64,000 bases of DNA from assembly GCA_024645045.1 (NCBI GenBank), contig JAHEGO010000069.1:1-64000 (forward strand). The letters run 5' to 3'. The notes below the pieces were generated by a model that worked only from the letters and a program-made list of their open reading frames with translations, made no database searches and was not told the origin of the DNA. The position numbers and the translations under genes were made by a program. Below, piece after piece: positions 8,998-18,241 of this stretch (its first letter is position 1; each line of letters begins with the position of its first letter). The stretch comes from Sphingobacteriaceae bacterium. GTDB taxonomy: Bacteria; Bacteroidota; Bacteroidia; Sphingobacteriales; Sphingobacteriaceae.

Positions 8998-9177
8998 ATA
9001 GGATTTTACTTATGTCTATTGATGATTAAATATTAGCGTCGAAAATAGTAATTTATTTTCATGGATGTTATTTTTTTGATCATAGACGATGTTTTTCGTC
9101 GATAATATTAAGATTTCAAGCTTAATTTACCTTTTTCTCCTTGGTTCTTAGGGCTTAAAAAATTATTTTCAATTAGA

Positions 9178-9209
9178 CTTGCACCTTCAACTCAACTTTT
9201 CTACATTTG
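9178..9209 (+). promoter_or_regulatory. promoter of tRNA-Gln (and possibly prs)
   Basis: CTTG (9178-9181), a 20-bp spacer and TACATTTG (9202-9209) match the Bacteroidota consensus. The tRNA starts 31 bases after the -7 box. The short leader contains overlapping inverted repeats of GCAAAT/ATTTGC (9216-9234). The rest of the 8998-9240 gap shows nothing I can name. Confidence 0.65.
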
Positions 9210-9240
9210 CAAACCGCAAATAAAAGCTATTTGCAAAGAT

Positions 9241-9313
9241 TGTCCGATAGTGTAACTGGCAACACGTCTGGTTTTGGTCCAGAAGAGTCTAGGTTCGAGC
9301 CCTAGTCGGACAA
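9241..9313 (+). tRNA. tRNA-Gln (anticodon TTG)
   Basis: The cloverleaf is complete. Acceptor TGTCCGA (9241-9247) pairs with TCGGACA (9306-9312), the anticodon stem TCTGG/CCAGA encloses loop TTTTGGT with anticodon TTG, and the T arm contains GGTTCGAGCCC. CCA is not encoded. It lies 62 bases upstream of prs. Confidence 0.95.
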
Positions 9314-9375
9314 CAGGAATGAAGAGGGTTGCGATGAATAACATAAACGCAACCCTTTTCTTTTAATACAAGATT

Positions 9376-10320
9376 ATGCCACAACAATTCAATCAGATCA
9401 AACTCTTTGCCGGTTCAGCTTCTGCAGATTTGGCTCAAAAAATTGCAATTGCAAACGGTACACCGCTTGGCGATTTAACCGTGAGCAAGTTCAGCGATGG
9501 CGAAATCCAACCTTCATTTAATGAATCTATTCGTGGTTGTGACATTTTCTTAATCCAATCTACCTATGCACCTTCAGACAACCTGATGGAGCTTTTATTA
9601 ATGATTGATGCCGCAAAAAGAGCGTCTGCGCATTATATCATAGCAGTTATTCCATATTTTGGATTAGCTCGTCAAGACAGAAAAGACAAACCTAGAGTTT
9701 CAATCGGTTCAAGGTTAGTAGCTAATATGTTAACTGCAGCAGGTGCGCACAGAGTGATGACAATGGACTTACATGCTGCTCAAATCCAAGGCTTTTTCGA
9801 TATTCCGGTAGATCACTTAGATGCATCCGTAATTTTCGTTCCTTATATCAAAAGTTTAAACTTGCCTAATTTGACAATTGCTTCACCAGATATGGGTGGA
9901 ACAAGTCGTGCAAGAACTTTTGCGAAGTCTTTAAATGTTGAAGTTGTTATTTGCGATAAAACAAGAAAAAGAGCGAATGAAATTGAGTCGATGAATGTAA
10001 TCGGTGATGTAGAAGGCTTAGATATTGTTTTGGTAGATGACATCATTGATACGGCAGGTACTTTAACGAAAGCAGCTAAATTATTAATGGATAAAGGTGC
10101 AAAAAGTGTAAGAGCTGTTTGTACGCATCCAGTTTTAAGCGGTAAAGCATACGAAAACATTGAGAATTCAGTTTTGGAAGAATTAATCGTTTGCGATACA
10201 ATTCCTTTGAAACGTCAAAGTCCAAAAATTAAAGTATTATCGGTAGCTGAGTTGTTCAGTAAAGCTATTGCAAATGTAAATGAACATGGATCAATCAGTG
10301 ATCTATTTAAAGTGAATTAA
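9376..10320 (+). CDS. prs: ribose-phosphate pyrophosphokinase (PRPP synthase)
   Basis: This 314-residue cytosolic enzyme makes 5-phosphoribosyl-1-pyrophosphate from ribose 5-phosphate and ATP for nucleotide, His and Trp synthesis. Visible motifs are the ATP-site segment FSDGEIQPSFNESIRGCD, PYFGLARQDRK, the metal-binding region DLHAAQIQGFFDIPVDHL, the flexible loop KTRKRAN and the PRPP-binding loop DIVLVDDIIDTAGT (residues 216-228). Length fits class I enzymes. It precedes rplY by 24 bases, the usual prs-rplY-pth order of Bacteroidota, so the two are probably co-transcribed. There is no Shine-Dalgarno sequence. Confidence 0.98.
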   Translation: MPQQFNQIKLFAGSASADLAQKIAIANGTPLGDLTVSKFSDGEIQPSFNESIRGCDIFLIQSTYAPSDNLMELLLMIDAAKRASAHYIIAVIPYFGLARQDRKDKPRVSIGSRLVANMLTAAGAHRVMTMDLHAAQIQGFFDIPVDHLDASVIFVPYIKSLNLPNLTIASPDMGGTSRARTFAKSLNVEVVICDKTRKRANEIESMNVIGDVEGLDIVLVDDIIDTAGTLTKAAKLLMDKGAKSVRAVCTHPVLSGKAYENIENSVLEELIVCDTIPLKRQSPKIKVLSVAELFSKAIANVNEHGSISDLFKVN

Positions 10321-10344
10321 TTAAACCAAATAAATAAAAACAAA

Positions 10345-10932
10345 ATGAAAACAATCTCCATTAGCGGCTCAGTTCGCCAGAGCGTAGGGAAAAGAGATGC
10401 GAAAGAACTTCGTTACGAAGGAAAAGTACCATGTGTATTGTACGGTGGTAAAGAGCAAATTCACTTTTCAGTATTCGAAGCAGACTTAAAACACCTTGTT
10501 TACACACCAGATGTGTGTTTCGTAGATTTATTAATCGACGGTAAAAAGGTGCAAGCAATCATGCAAGACATCCAATTTCACCCACTTACAGATTTAATTA
10601 TCCACGTTGACTTCCTTCAATTATTTGATGACAAAGAAGTTACGATGTTAGTTCCTGTTAAATTTACAGGTTACTCTCCAGGTGTTAAATTAGGGGGTAA
10701 ACTAATTCAAAAAATCAAAAGATTAAAAGTAAAAGGTTTACCAAAAAACATGTTAGATACAGTAGAAGTTAGTATCGAAACTTTAGAGATTGGTAAAAAT
10801 ATTCGTGTAAGCGAAATATCATTGCCAAATCTTGAGATCTTAGATGCTAAAGCAAACTCAATTGTTTCTGTTGAAACATCTAGAGCGCTTCGTGAAGCAG
10901 CAGCTGCAGAAGCTAAAGAAGCTAAAAAGTAA
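10345..10932 (+). CDS. rplY: 50S ribosomal protein L25 (CTC family)
   Basis: This 195-residue protein is the long CTC form of L25, with an N-terminal 5S rRNA-binding beta-barrel (residues 1-90, including GKVPCVLYGGKEQIHFSV and FHPLTDLIIHVDFLQL) followed by the TL5-type C-terminal beta domain (about 95-182). It binds 5S rRNA in the large subunit. The tail after residue 182 is rich in Ala, Glu and Lys. It is followed by a strong hairpin terminator before pth. Confidence 0.96.
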   Translation: MKTISISGSVRQSVGKRDAKELRYEGKVPCVLYGGKEQIHFSVFEADLKHLVYTPDVCFVDLLIDGKKVQAIMQDIQFHPLTDLIIHVDFLQLFDDKEVTMLVPVKFTGYSPGVKLGGKLIQKIKRLKVKGLPKNMLDTVEVSIETLEIGKNIRVSEISLPNLEILDAKANSIVSVETSRALREAAAAEAKEAKK

Positions 10933-10950
10933 TTTAAAGCTTAATCATAT

Positions 10951-10986
10951 AGAAAGGCCGCAATTTGCGGCCTTTCTTGTTTTTGA
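10951..10986 (+). terminator. intrinsic terminator after rplY
   Basis: An 11-13-bp stem, AGAAAGGCCGCAA with its complement at 10965-10977, closes on a minimal loop and is followed by an interrupted T tract (TTGTTTTTG). Confidence 0.85.
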
Positions 10987-11010
10987 GCTAAATTTTTTAT
11001 TAAATATTCG

Positions 11011-11018
11011 TACTTTTG
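11011..11018 (+). promoter_or_regulatory. -7-like box directly before pth
   Basis: TACTTTTG is a perfect TAnnTTTG box ending three bases before the ATG at 11022. No TTTG or TTG occurs at the right distance upstream, so promoter function is uncertain. Confidence 0.3.
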
Positions 11019-11021
11019 AAT

Positions 11022-11579
11022 ATGAATTACCTCATTGTTGGTTTAGGAAATATTGGCGCAGAATATGCAGGAACACGACATAATATCGGCTTTATGGTAT
11101 TAGATGAATTTGCAAAGAAGCACAATTTAAGTTTCGAAACCGATCGACATGCAGCAATTACGCAAATGGCTACCAGAGGGCATAAAGTTTATCTGATTAA
11201 GCCAACAACTTACATGAATTTAAGTGGAAAGGCTTTAAACTATTGGATGCAACACTTGAAAATTCCAGCCACTCATATTTTAGTTGTAGTAGACGATTTA
11301 GCCATTCCTTTCCATTCGGTCAAGTTGAAGCCAAAAGGCGCTGACGCGGGCCACAATGGCCTTAAAAACATTAATTTAATGCTTGGACATAATAATTACC
11401 CCAGAATTCGCTTTGGAATTGGCGATAACTTCCCCAAAGGTCGTCAAGTGGATTATGTTTTGAGTGTATTTGATAAAGAAGAACAGCCATTCTTGCCAGA
11501 ATTAATCGATAAAGCAATTTTAATGATCGAAAGTTTTATTGCCATTGGAGCAGAACTTACGATGACTAAATTCAACTGA
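11022..11579 (+). CDS. pth: peptidyl-tRNA hydrolase
   Basis: This enzyme releases peptide from peptidyl-tRNA that drops off ribosomes. The start ATG at 11022 gives 185 residues beginning MNYLIVGLGNIG, the normal family N-terminus; a TTG two codons upstream is less likely. Key residues are Asn9 in the GLGN loop, catalytic His20 (TRHNIGF), the substrate-binding segment KPTTYMNLSG, the acid in VVDDLAIP and the GHNGLKN motif. It sits between rplY and the large ribosomal cluster, as in many Bacteroidota. Confidence 0.96.
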   Translation: MNYLIVGLGNIGAEYAGTRHNIGFMVLDEFAKKHNLSFETDRHAAITQMATRGHKVYLIKPTTYMNLSGKALNYWMQHLKIPATHILVVVDDLAIPFHSVKLKPKGADAGHNGLKNINLMLGHNNYPRIRFGIGDNFPKGRQVDYVLSVFDKEEQPFLPELIDKAILMIESFIAIGAELTMTKFN

Positions 11580-11656
11580 TAATCAGCATTTTAACTTTAT
11601 TTGCTGCAAATATATCCGCTAAAGCCTAAAAAACTTCAATTATTTTAGTGCTACCT

Positions 11657-11687
11657 CTTGTAAATTAATAGATTGTTGCTACCTTTG
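11657..11687 (+). promoter_or_regulatory. promoter of the rpsL (str) transcription unit
   Basis: CTTG (11657-11660), a 19-bp spacer and TACCTTTG (11680-11687) match the Bacteroidota consensus. Immediately after, at the predicted 5' end of the message, TCCCT-CAAAA-AGGGA (11691-11705) forms a 5-bp hairpin. The rpsL ATG is 53 bases after the -7 box. Confidence 0.75.
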
Positions 11688-11740
11688 CAGTCCCTCAAAA
11701 AGGGAGTATTGTGTCTTTTTTAAAAAATAAATAGCATAAA

Positions 11741-12151
11741 ATGCCTACTATACAACAGTTAGTAAGAAAAGGAAGAGTAGCTTTGGTTGACAAAAGTAAG
11801 TCGCCAGCATTGGACTCATGTCCACAGCGAAGAGGTGTGTGTACCCGTGTGTATACAACCACTCCTAAGAAACCAAATTCGGCAATGCGTAAGGTTGCTA
11901 GGGTTCGTTTAACCAATGGAAAAGAGGTTAACGCGTACATTCCAGGTGAAGGTCATAATTTACAGGAACACTCGATTGTTTTAATCCGTGGTGGAAGAGT
12001 AAAAGACTTACCAGGTGTTCGTTATCACATTATTCGTGGTACTTTGGACACTTCAGGAGTAGACGGCAGAAATCAACGCCGTTCTAAGTATGGAACCAAA
12101 AAGCCTAAAGCAGGAGCAGCTCCAGCAGCCGGTAAAGGAAAGAAAAAATAA
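11741..12151 (+). CDS. rpsL: 30S ribosomal protein S12
   Basis: This 136-residue protein lies at the decoding centre. The conserved [11 protein letters not shown] segment starts at Thr41; Lys43 corresponds to the E. coli Lys42 streptomycin site and is wild type, as is the second loop [13 protein letters not shown]. The C-terminal 14 residues are rich in Ala, Gly and Lys, longer than in E. coli (124 residues). It is the first gene of the str-S10-spc-alpha cluster and has its own promoter. Confidence 0.98.
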   Translation: MPTIQQLVRKGRVALVDKSKSPALDSCPQRRGVCTRVYTTTPKKPNSAMRKVARVRLTNGKEVNAYIPGEGHNLQEHSIVLIRGGRVKDLPGVRYHIIRGTLDTSGVDGRNQRRSKYGTKKPKAGAAPAAGKGKKK

Positions 12152-12179
12152 GTAAGCAAGATATCTGATATAAAAGATA

Positions 12180-12647
12180 ATGAGAAAGTCGAAGCCTAAA
12201 AAGAGAATTATATTACCTGATCCTAAGTTTAACGATGTAGTAGTAACTAAATTCGTTAACAACATGATGTATGAAGGTAAAAAATCAACTGCATACAGTA
12301 TATTTTACGATGCAATTGAGCAAGTAGAAAAGAAAACGTCTGAAAACGGACTAGAAACTTGGAGAAAAGCATTAAGTAACGTAATGCCAGCTGTCGAAGT
12401 AAAGAGTCGTCGTGTTGGTGGTGCAAACTTCCAAGTACCTACTGAAGTTCGTCCAGAAAGAAAATCTGCATTAGGAATGAAATGGTTAATTGGTTACGCT
12501 CGTAAGCGTGGCGAAAAAACCATGGTAGATCGTTTAGCAGGTGAAATCATTGCAGCTTCAAAAAATGAAGGTGCAGCGATCAAGAAAAAAGAGGATACTC
12601 ATAAAATGGCAGAAGCTAACAAAGCATTCTCTCACTTTAGATTTTAA
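12180..12647 (+). CDS. rpsG: 30S ribosomal protein S7
   Basis: This 155-residue protein nucleates assembly of the 30S head and touches tRNA at the E site. Family signatures include the basic N-terminus [58 protein letters not shown] and the C-terminal [15 protein letters not shown]. In E. coli S7 represses the str operon; the 28-base gap here has no obvious equivalent structure. Confidence 0.98.
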   Translation: MRKSKPKKRIILPDPKFNDVVVTKFVNNMMYEGKKSTAYSIFYDAIEQVEKKTSENGLETWRKALSNVMPAVEVKSRRVGGANFQVPTEVRPERKSALGMKWLIGYARKRGEKTMVDRLAGEIIAASKNEGAAIKKKEDTHKMAEANKAFSHFRF

Positions 12648-12675
12648 TTTATAATACAGCTTTAAAAAAGATTAA

Positions 12676-14784
12676 ATGTCAAGAGATTTAAGATTTACAA
12701 GAAATATTGGAATTGCTGCTCACATCGATGCTGGTAAAACAACTACGACTGAGCGTATCCTTTATTACGCAGGGGTTAGCCACAAAATTGGTGAAGTGCA
12801 CGAAGGTGCTGCAACTATGGACTGGATGGCGCAGGAGCAAGAGCGTGGTATCACAATCACTTCAGCTGCTACAACCGTAAACTGGAAATACAGAAATCAA
12901 AATTACCATATCAACATTATTGATACACCGGGTCACGTGGATTTTACCGTAGAGGTAAATCGTTCACTTCGTGTATTAGATGGTTTGGTGTTTTTATTCT
13001 CAGCTGTTGATGGTGTTGAGCCTCAATCTGAGACTAACTGGCGTTTAGCTAATAACTACGAAGTGGCACGTATTGGTTTCGTTAACAAAATGGACCGTGC
13101 AGGTGCTGACTTCTTAAAAGTTGTTAAACAAGTTAAAGAAATGCTAGGCAGTAATGCTGTTCCTTTACAATTACCTATTGGTGCTGAAGATGGTTTCCAA
13201 GGGGTAGTTGATTTAATTAACAACCGTGGTATTGTTTGGAATGAGCATGATAAAGGAATGACTTTTACAGAAGTTCCTATTCCTGCTGATATGCTTGATG
13301 AAGTTGCTGTGTGGAGAGAAAAATTATTAGAATCTGTTGCTGAATACGACGAGAATTTAATGACTAAATTCTTCGAAGCTCCTGAAACTATTACAGAAAG
13401 AGAAGTATTAGATGCATTGCGTCAAGCAGTATTAGATGCTAAAATTGTTCCTATGGTTTGTGGTTCTTCTTTCAAAAACAAAGGAGTTCAAACCATGTTG
13501 GATTATGTGATGGAATTATTGCCTTCTCCAATGGATGTTGAAGGTATCATTGGCCATCACCCAGATACAGGAGAAGAAATTCTTCGTAAACCAAATGAGC
13601 AAGAGCCTTTCGCGGCTTTAGCTTTCAAAATTGCAACAGATCCATTCGTAGGTCGTCTTTGCTTTATCCGTGTTTACTCGGGTAATTTAGAAGCGGGTTC
13701 ATACGTATACAATACTCGTTCAAATAATAAAGAACGTATCTCAAGAATTTTCCAAATGCATGCGAACAAGCAAAATCCTATTCCAAATGTTGGAGCTGGA
13801 GATATTGCTGCAGTAGTAGGTTTCAAGGATATCAAAACAGGGGATACGCTTTGTGACGAAAAAAATCCTATCATCCTTGAATCAATGAATTTCCCTGAGC
13901 CAGTAATTGGTTTAGCAATTGAGCCTAAAACTCAAGCGGACGTTGATAAATTAGGTATTGCATTAGGAAAATTAGCTGAAGAAGATCCTACATTCCGTGT
14001 AAATACAGATCAAGAAACTGGTCAAACAGTTATTTCTGGAATGGGTGAATTGCACTTAGATATTTTAATGGATCGTTTGAAACGTGAATTTAAAGTTGAA
14101 GTTAACCAAGGTGCACCTCAAGTAGCATATAAAGAAGCAATCACAGGTACTGTTCAACATAGAGAAACCTATAAAAAACAAACTGGTGGTCGTGGTAAAT
14201 TTGCAGACATTCAAGTGGTAATTTCTCCAATTGATGCAGATTTCGAAAAAGGTGGTTTACAATTCGTAAACGAAATCTCTGGCGGATCTATTCCTCGTGA
14301 ATTTATTCCTTCTGTAGAAAAAGGTTTTGCAGCAGCAATGGTAAACGGCGTATTAGCTGGATATCCATTACCAAGCATGAAAGTAAGATTGATTGATGGT
14401 TCATTCCACGCAGTCGATTCAGATGCATTGTCTTTCGAGATTGCAGCTCGTTCAGCTTTCCGTGAAGCATTACCAAAAGCTAAACCAGTATTAATGGAGC
14501 CAATCATGAAGGTTGAAATCTTAACACCTGAAGAAAACATGGGTGATGTGATTGGTGACATGAACCGTCGTCGTGGACAATTACAAGGAATGGACACACG
14601 TGCTGGTTCACAAGTAATCAAAGCATTAGTACCACTTTCTGAAATGTTTGGTTATGTAACTCAATTACGTACCATCACTTCTGGTCGTGCAACATCTACA
14701 ATGGAATTTGACCATTATGCTGAAGCACCTAGAAACGTTCAAGACGAAGTAATTGCTAAAGTAAAAGGTAAGTCAAACGCATAA
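12676..14784 (+). CDS. fusA: elongation factor G
   Basis: This 702-residue translocation GTPase also acts in ribosome recycling. The P loop is AHIDAGKT (residues 15-22), switch II is DTPGHVDF, the guanine motif is NKMD, and domains II-V follow, with the domain IV segment [11 protein letters not shown] at the tip region and [13 protein letters not shown] in domain V. It sits in the usual str position after rpsG. Unlike E. coli, tuf does not follow; rpsJ is next after 57 bases. Confidence 0.98.
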   Translation: MSRDLRFTRNIGIAAHIDAGKTTTTERILYYAGVSHKIGEVHEGAATMDWMAQEQERGITITSAATTVNWKYRNQNYHINIIDTPGHVDFTVEVNRSLRVLDGLVFLFSAVDGVEPQSETNWRLANNYEVARIGFVNKMDRAGADFLKVVKQVKEMLGSNAVPLQLPIGAEDGFQGVVDLINNRGIVWNEHDKGMTFTEVPIPADMLDEVAVWREKLLESVAEYDENLMTKFFEAPETITEREVLDALRQAVLDAKIVPMVCGSSFKNKGVQTMLDYVMELLPSPMDVEGIIGHHPDTGEEILRKPNEQEPFAALAFKIATDPFVGRLCFIRVYSGNLEAGSYVYNTRSNNKERISRIFQMHANKQNPIPNVGAGDIAAVVGFKDIKTGDTLCDEKNPIILESMNFPEPVIGLAIEPKTQADVDKLGIALGKLAEEDPTFRVNTDQETGQTVISGMGELHLDILMDRLKREFKVEVNQGAPQVAYKEAITGTVQHRETYKKQTGGRGKFADIQVVISPIDADFEKGGLQFVNEISGGSIPREFIPSVEKGFAAAMVNGVLAGYPLPSMKVRLIDGSFHAVDSDALSFEIAARSAFREALPKAKPVLMEPIMKVEILTPEENMGDVIGDMNRRRGQLQGMDTRAGSQVIKALVPLSEMFGYVTQLRTITSGRATSTMEFDHYAEAPRNVQDEVIAKVKGKSNA

Positions 14785-14796
14785 TAAATTAAATCA

Positions 14797-14826
14797 ATCG
14801 TTGTAATTAATAGCTCTTACAGCGAT
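14797..14826 (+). promoter_or_regulatory. hairpin in the fusA-rpsJ gap, candidate S10 leader element
   Basis: A ten-pair stem (14797-14806 with 14817-14826; nine Watson-Crick pairs and one U-G) closes a 10-base loop. It is followed by an A-rich stretch, not a T run, so it is not a simple terminator. It sits 15 bases before the rpsJ start. Confidence 0.5.
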
Positions 14827-14841
14827 CTAAATAAAAATAAA

Positions 14842-15147
14842 ATGAGCCAAAGAATTAGAATTAAATTAAAATCTTACGATTACAACTTGGTAGATAAATC
14901 TGCTGAGAAAATCGTTAAGACTGTAAAGGCAACAAATGCCGTGGTTAGTGGACCAATTCCATTGCCTACAGAAAAGAAAATTTTTACGGTTTTGCGTTCA
15001 CCGCACGTAAACAAAAAAGCTAGAGAGCAATTCCAATTATGTTCTTACAAAAGACTTTTGGATATCTATAGCTCAACTTCAAAAACTGTTGACGCTTTAA
15101 TGAAATTAGAGTTGCCTTCAGGAGTAGAAGTGGAAATTAAAGTTTGA
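14842..15147 (+). CDS. rpsJ: 30S ribosomal protein S10
   Basis: This 101-residue protein of the 30S head also acts as NusE in transcription antitermination. The sequence is colinear with the family: [17 protein letters not shown] at the N-terminus, then [28 protein letters not shown], the extended loop that enters the ribosome. It opens the S10 block, preceded by a hairpin-containing gap and followed by a 72-base gap before rplC. Confidence 0.98.
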   Translation: MSQRIRIKLKSYDYNLVDKSAEKIVKTVKATNAVVSGPIPLPTEKKIFTVLRSPHVNKKAREQFQLCSYKRLLDIYSSTSKTVDALMKLELPSGVEVEIKV

Positions 15148-15168
15148 TAAATAAAATAAAATATACAC

Positions 15169-15205
15169 ACATCTTGAACGAAGTGGCCTACACTACGATG
15201 GATGT
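15169..15205 (+). promoter_or_regulatory. nested inverted repeat in the rpsJ-rplC gap
   Basis: An outer stem ACATC (15169-15173) with GATGT (15201-15205) encloses an inner stem AGTG/CACT (15182-15185 with 15191-15194, loop GCCTA). No T tract follows. It is a possible leader structure for rplC-rplD, and the weakest of the gap structures listed apart from the one at 19526. Confidence 0.35.
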
Positions 15206-15219
15206 AAAAACAAAAACAA

Positions 15220-15837
15220 ATGTCAGGAATAATTGGTAAAAAAGTAGGAATGACTAGCGTGTACAATGCGGAGGGTAAAAACATCCCATGTACAGTTATC
15301 GAAGCTGGTCCTTGCGTAGTAACGCAAGTAAAAACCGTTGAAACAGACGGTTACGCTGCTGTACAGTTAGCGTATGACGAAAAGAAGGACAAGAATACTT
15401 CTAAACCGATGAAAGGTCATTTTGCGAAAGCAAATACGACTGCAAAAAAGAAACTTGTTGAATTCAAGAAGTTTGATGATGCAAAAACTATCGGAGAAGT
15501 AATTACTGCAGAGCTTTTCGCAGAAGGTGATCTTATCGATGTGGTAGGAACTTCAAAAGGTAAAGGATTCCAAGGTGTTGTAAAACGTCATGGTTTTGCC
15601 GGTGTGGGTGGTCAAACTCACGGTCAGCATAACCGTTTAAGAGCACCAGGTTCATTAGGAGCTTCATCATGGCCGTCAAAAGTATTCAAAGGAATGCGTA
15701 TGGCTGGTAGAATGGGTGGAGACCGCGTGAAAATTCAAAACTTGCAAATATTAAAAGTGTACCCAGAACAAAACTTATTAGTAGTAAGTGGTTCTATCCC
15801 TGGTGCAAAAGGTTCATATGTAATATTGGAGAAATAA
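15220..15837 (+). CDS. rplC: 50S ribosomal protein L3
   Basis: This 205-residue early-assembly protein near the peptidyl transferase centre has the conserved tip [20 protein letters not shown]; its Gln (in HGQHNR) is the site methylated by PrmB in other bacteria. The N-terminal segment [15 protein letters not shown] and the end [16 protein letters not shown] are typical. It is followed by rplD after 3 bases. Confidence 0.98.
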   Translation: MSGIIGKKVGMTSVYNAEGKNIPCTVIEAGPCVVTQVKTVETDGYAAVQLAYDEKKDKNTSKPMKGHFAKANTTAKKKLVEFKKFDDAKTIGEVITAELFAEGDLIDVVGTSKGKGFQGVVKRHGFAGVGGQTHGQHNRLRAPGSLGASSWPSKVFKGMRMAGRMGGDRVKIQNLQILKVYPEQNLLVVSGSIPGAKGSYVILEK

Positions 15838-15840
15838 GCG

Positions 15841-16470
15841 ATGGAATTTAAGGTAGTAAACATTGAAGGAAAAGAGACAGGTAACAAGGTTACCCTTTCC
15901 GACGCCATTTTCGGTATTGAACCAAATGATCACGCTATTTATTTAGATGTAAAACAATATTTAGCGAATCAACGTCAAGGAACACATAAATCGAAGCAAC
16001 GTAACGAAATTTCTGGTTCAACTAGAAAATTACATAAACAAAAAGGTACTGGTGGATCTCGTAAGGGTAGCATCAAGAGTCCATTGTTTAAAGGTGGAGG
16101 TCGTATTTTTGGTCCTCAACCAAGAGATTACAGCTTCAAATTAAATAAGAAGTTAAAAGCTTTGGCGCGTATGTCAGCATTGACTTACAAAGCAAAAAAT
16201 AATGACATCGTTATTTTGGAAGATTTTCAAATGGAAGCTCCAAAAACTAAAAACTTTGTGAACATTATGAATAACTTGAAAATAGCTGATAAGAAATCAT
16301 TATTAGTTTTAGCAGGTATGAGTGAGGCAATTTATTTGTCAAGCAGAAACTTGCAAAAAGCGAAAGTTGTTTCAGCTTCAGATATCAATACTTACGATTT
16401 GTTAAATGCAGATAAATTAGTATTGACTTCAGGTTCAGTTAAATCAATTGAAGAATCATTAAGTAAGTAA
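15841..16470 (+). CDS. rplD: 50S ribosomal protein L4
   Basis: This 209-residue protein lines the exit tunnel. The extended tunnel loop with [21 protein letters not shown] and [17 protein letters not shown] is clear, and the globular part carries [12 protein letters not shown]. In E. coli L4 represses the S10 operon by binding its leader; the hairpin before rpsJ is the natural place to look for a counterpart. It is followed by rplW after 4 bases. Confidence 0.98.
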   Translation: MEFKVVNIEGKETGNKVTLSDAIFGIEPNDHAIYLDVKQYLANQRQGTHKSKQRNEISGSTRKLHKQKGTGGSRKGSIKSPLFKGGGRIFGPQPRDYSFKLNKKLKALARMSALTYKAKNNDIVILEDFQMEAPKTKNFVNIMNNLKIADKKSLLVLAGMSEAIYLSSRNLQKAKVVSASDINTYDLLNADKLVLTSGSVKSIEESLSK

Positions 16471-16474
16471 GACG

Positions 16475-16765
16475 ATGGAAATACTAAAAAAACCAATACT
16501 TACAGAGAAAGTAGCTGCAATGGGCGAGAAGTTTAATCGCTATGCATTTGTGGTAGATAGAAAAGCAAATAAAATACAAATCAAAAATGCTGTTGAAGCA
16601 ATGTTCAATGTTTCAGTAGTTGCAGTTAACACTATGATTGCACCAGGGAAATTCAAATCTCGTGGTACAAAAACAGGAGTTGTTTCTGGAACTACAGGTC
16701 GTGTTAAGAAAGCGATCGTTTCATTAGCAGAAGGTAGCACTATTGACTTTTATAATAACATCTAA
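16475..16765 (+). CDS. rplW: 50S ribosomal protein L23
   Basis: This 96-residue protein at the tunnel exit is a docking site for trigger factor and SRP. The typical N-terminus ILKKPILTEKVAAMGEKFNRYAF and the NAVEAMFNVSVVAVNTM segment are present. The short form lacks the long internal loop, and the C-terminus ends DFYNNI. Gaps on both sides are under 10 bases. Confidence 0.97.
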   Translation: MEILKKPILTEKVAAMGEKFNRYAFVVDRKANKIQIKNAVEAMFNVSVVAVNTMIAPGKFKSRGTKTGVVSGTTGRVKKAIVSLAEGSTIDFYNNI

Positions 16766-16772
16766 TTAGGTT

Positions 16773-17597
16773 ATGGCAGTTAAAAGATATAAACCGACTA
16801 CGCCGGGACAACGTTTTAGAGTAAGTGCTGATACCTCAGACATTACTACAAACGTTCCTGAAAAATCGCTCGTGGTTTCTCATAAGAGATCAGGCGGACG
16901 TAACCATTCGGGAAAAATGACTATGCGTTATATTGGCGGTGGTCATAAGAAATCTTATCGTTTGATCGATTTCAAAAGAGATAAACATGGTATTCCAGCA
17001 GTGGTAGCAACAATTGAGTATGATCCAAATAGAACATCTCGTATTGCATTGTTACATTATGCAGACGGAGAAAAAAGATATATTTTATCTCCAGAAGGCT
17101 TAACAGTTGGAATGAAAATTCAAAGTGGAGAAGGTTCAGCACCAGAAATTGGTAATGCGCTTCCATTAAAGAATATCCCATTAGGTACATTGATTCACAA
17201 CATCGAAATGAAACCTGGGCAAGGTGGTAAAATCGCTAGAGGTGCTGGAACATACGCTCAATTAGCAGCGCGTGACGGTAAGTATGCGATCATCAAAATG
17301 CCTTCAGGTGAAACTCGTATGATTTTATCAGAGTGTATTGCAACAATCGGTAAATCTTCAAATTCTGATCACCAAATCGAGAGATTAGGTAAAGCAGGAA
17401 GAAACCGTTGGTTGGGTCGCCGTCCAAGAACAAGACCAGTAGCAATGAACCCAGTCGATCACCCTATGGGTGGTGGTGAAGGTAGAGCTTCAGGAGGTCA
17501 CCCACGTTCTAGAACAGGTGTGTTAGCGAAAGGTTACAAAACTCGCTACAAAAAGAAATCATCGAATCGTTACATCATTGAAAGAAGGAAGAAATAA
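16773..17597 (+). CDS. rplB: 50S ribosomal protein L2
   Basis: This 274-residue protein is needed for subunit association and peptidyl transfer. The conserved C-terminal segment [21 protein letters not shown] contains the His near the catalytic centre; the N-terminal [22 protein letters not shown] and the SH3-like core are intact. Its stop codon overlaps the rpsS start by one base (TAATG), indicating translational coupling. Confidence 0.98.
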   Translation: MAVKRYKPTTPGQRFRVSADTSDITTNVPEKSLVVSHKRSGGRNHSGKMTMRYIGGGHKKSYRLIDFKRDKHGIPAVVATIEYDPNRTSRIALLHYADGEKRYILSPEGLTVGMKIQSGEGSAPEIGNALPLKNIPLGTLIHNIEMKPGQGGKIARGAGTYAQLAARDGKYAIIKMPSGETRMILSECIATIGKSSNSDHQIERLGKAGRNRWLGRRPRTRPVAMNPVDHPMGGGEGRASGGHPRSRTGVLAKGYKTRYKKKSSNRYIIERRKK

Positions 17598-17866
17598 TGG
17601 CTCGTTCAATTAAAAAAGGACCTTATATTGATTTTAATCTTGAGAAAAAAGTTGTTGTTATGAACGACTCTAGCAAGAAATCAGTAATTAAAACTTGGTC
17701 AAGAAGATCAATGATCTCACCAGATTTTGTGGGACATACATTTGCAGTTCATAATGGTAATAAATTTATTCCTGTTTACGTAACTGAAAACATGGTTGGA
17801 CATAAACTAGGAGAATTCTCCCCAACCCGTACATTCAGAGGACATTCAGGTGATAAAAAGAAATAA
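17597..17866 (+). CDS. rpsS: 30S ribosomal protein S19
   Basis: This 89-residue protein of the 30S head contacts the A-site finger and S13. Signatures are [43 protein letters not shown] and [16 protein letters not shown]. It starts within the rplB stop codon (TAATG). Confidence 0.98.
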   Translation: MARSIKKGPYIDFNLEKKVVVMNDSSKKSVIKTWSRRSMISPDFVGHTFAVHNGNKFIPVYVTENMVGHKLGEFSPTRTFRGHSGDKKK

Positions 17867-17875
17867 GAAGTAAAA

Positions 17876-18235
17876 ATGGAAGCTATCGCAAAATTAAATG
17901 ATTGTCCAACCTCACCACGTAAAATGCGTTTGGTTGTAGATTTAATCAGAGGACAAAAAGTAGAAAATGCTTTACATATTCTAAAGTACAACACTAAAGA
18001 AGCTTCACAACGCGTGGAGAAACTTTTGCTTTCTGCAATTGCAAATTGGCAAGCAAAAAACGAAGGTGTTCGTATGGAAGAAAGCGAATTATATGTGAAA
18101 TCTGTTATGGTTGACGGTGGTCGTCAATTGAAAAGATTACGCCCTGCTCCGCAAGGAAGAGGATACCGTATCCGTAAAAGATCAAATCACGTAACATTAG
18201 TTGTAGACAGTAAATTATCAGAAACCAAGAACTAA
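17876..18235 (+). CDS. rplV: 50S ribosomal protein L22
   Basis: This 119-residue protein's beta-hairpin reaches the exit tunnel near the macrolide site. The core [24 protein letters not shown] and the hairpin [24 protein letters not shown] are conserved without insertion. Nine bases separate it from rpsS, six from rpsC. Confidence 0.97.
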   Translation: MEAIAKLNDCPTSPRKMRLVVDLIRGQKVENALHILKYNTKEASQRVEKLLLSAIANWQAKNEGVRMEESELYVKSVMVDGGRQLKRLRPAPQGRGYRIRKRSNHVTLVVDSKLSETKN

Positions 18236-18241
18236 TTAGAA

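Noticed and set aside
14211..14621. Long open frame of 136 codons on the minus strand inside fusA
   Set aside because: It lies wholly within a highly conserved gene, has no family resemblance and only reflects codon use on the other strand.
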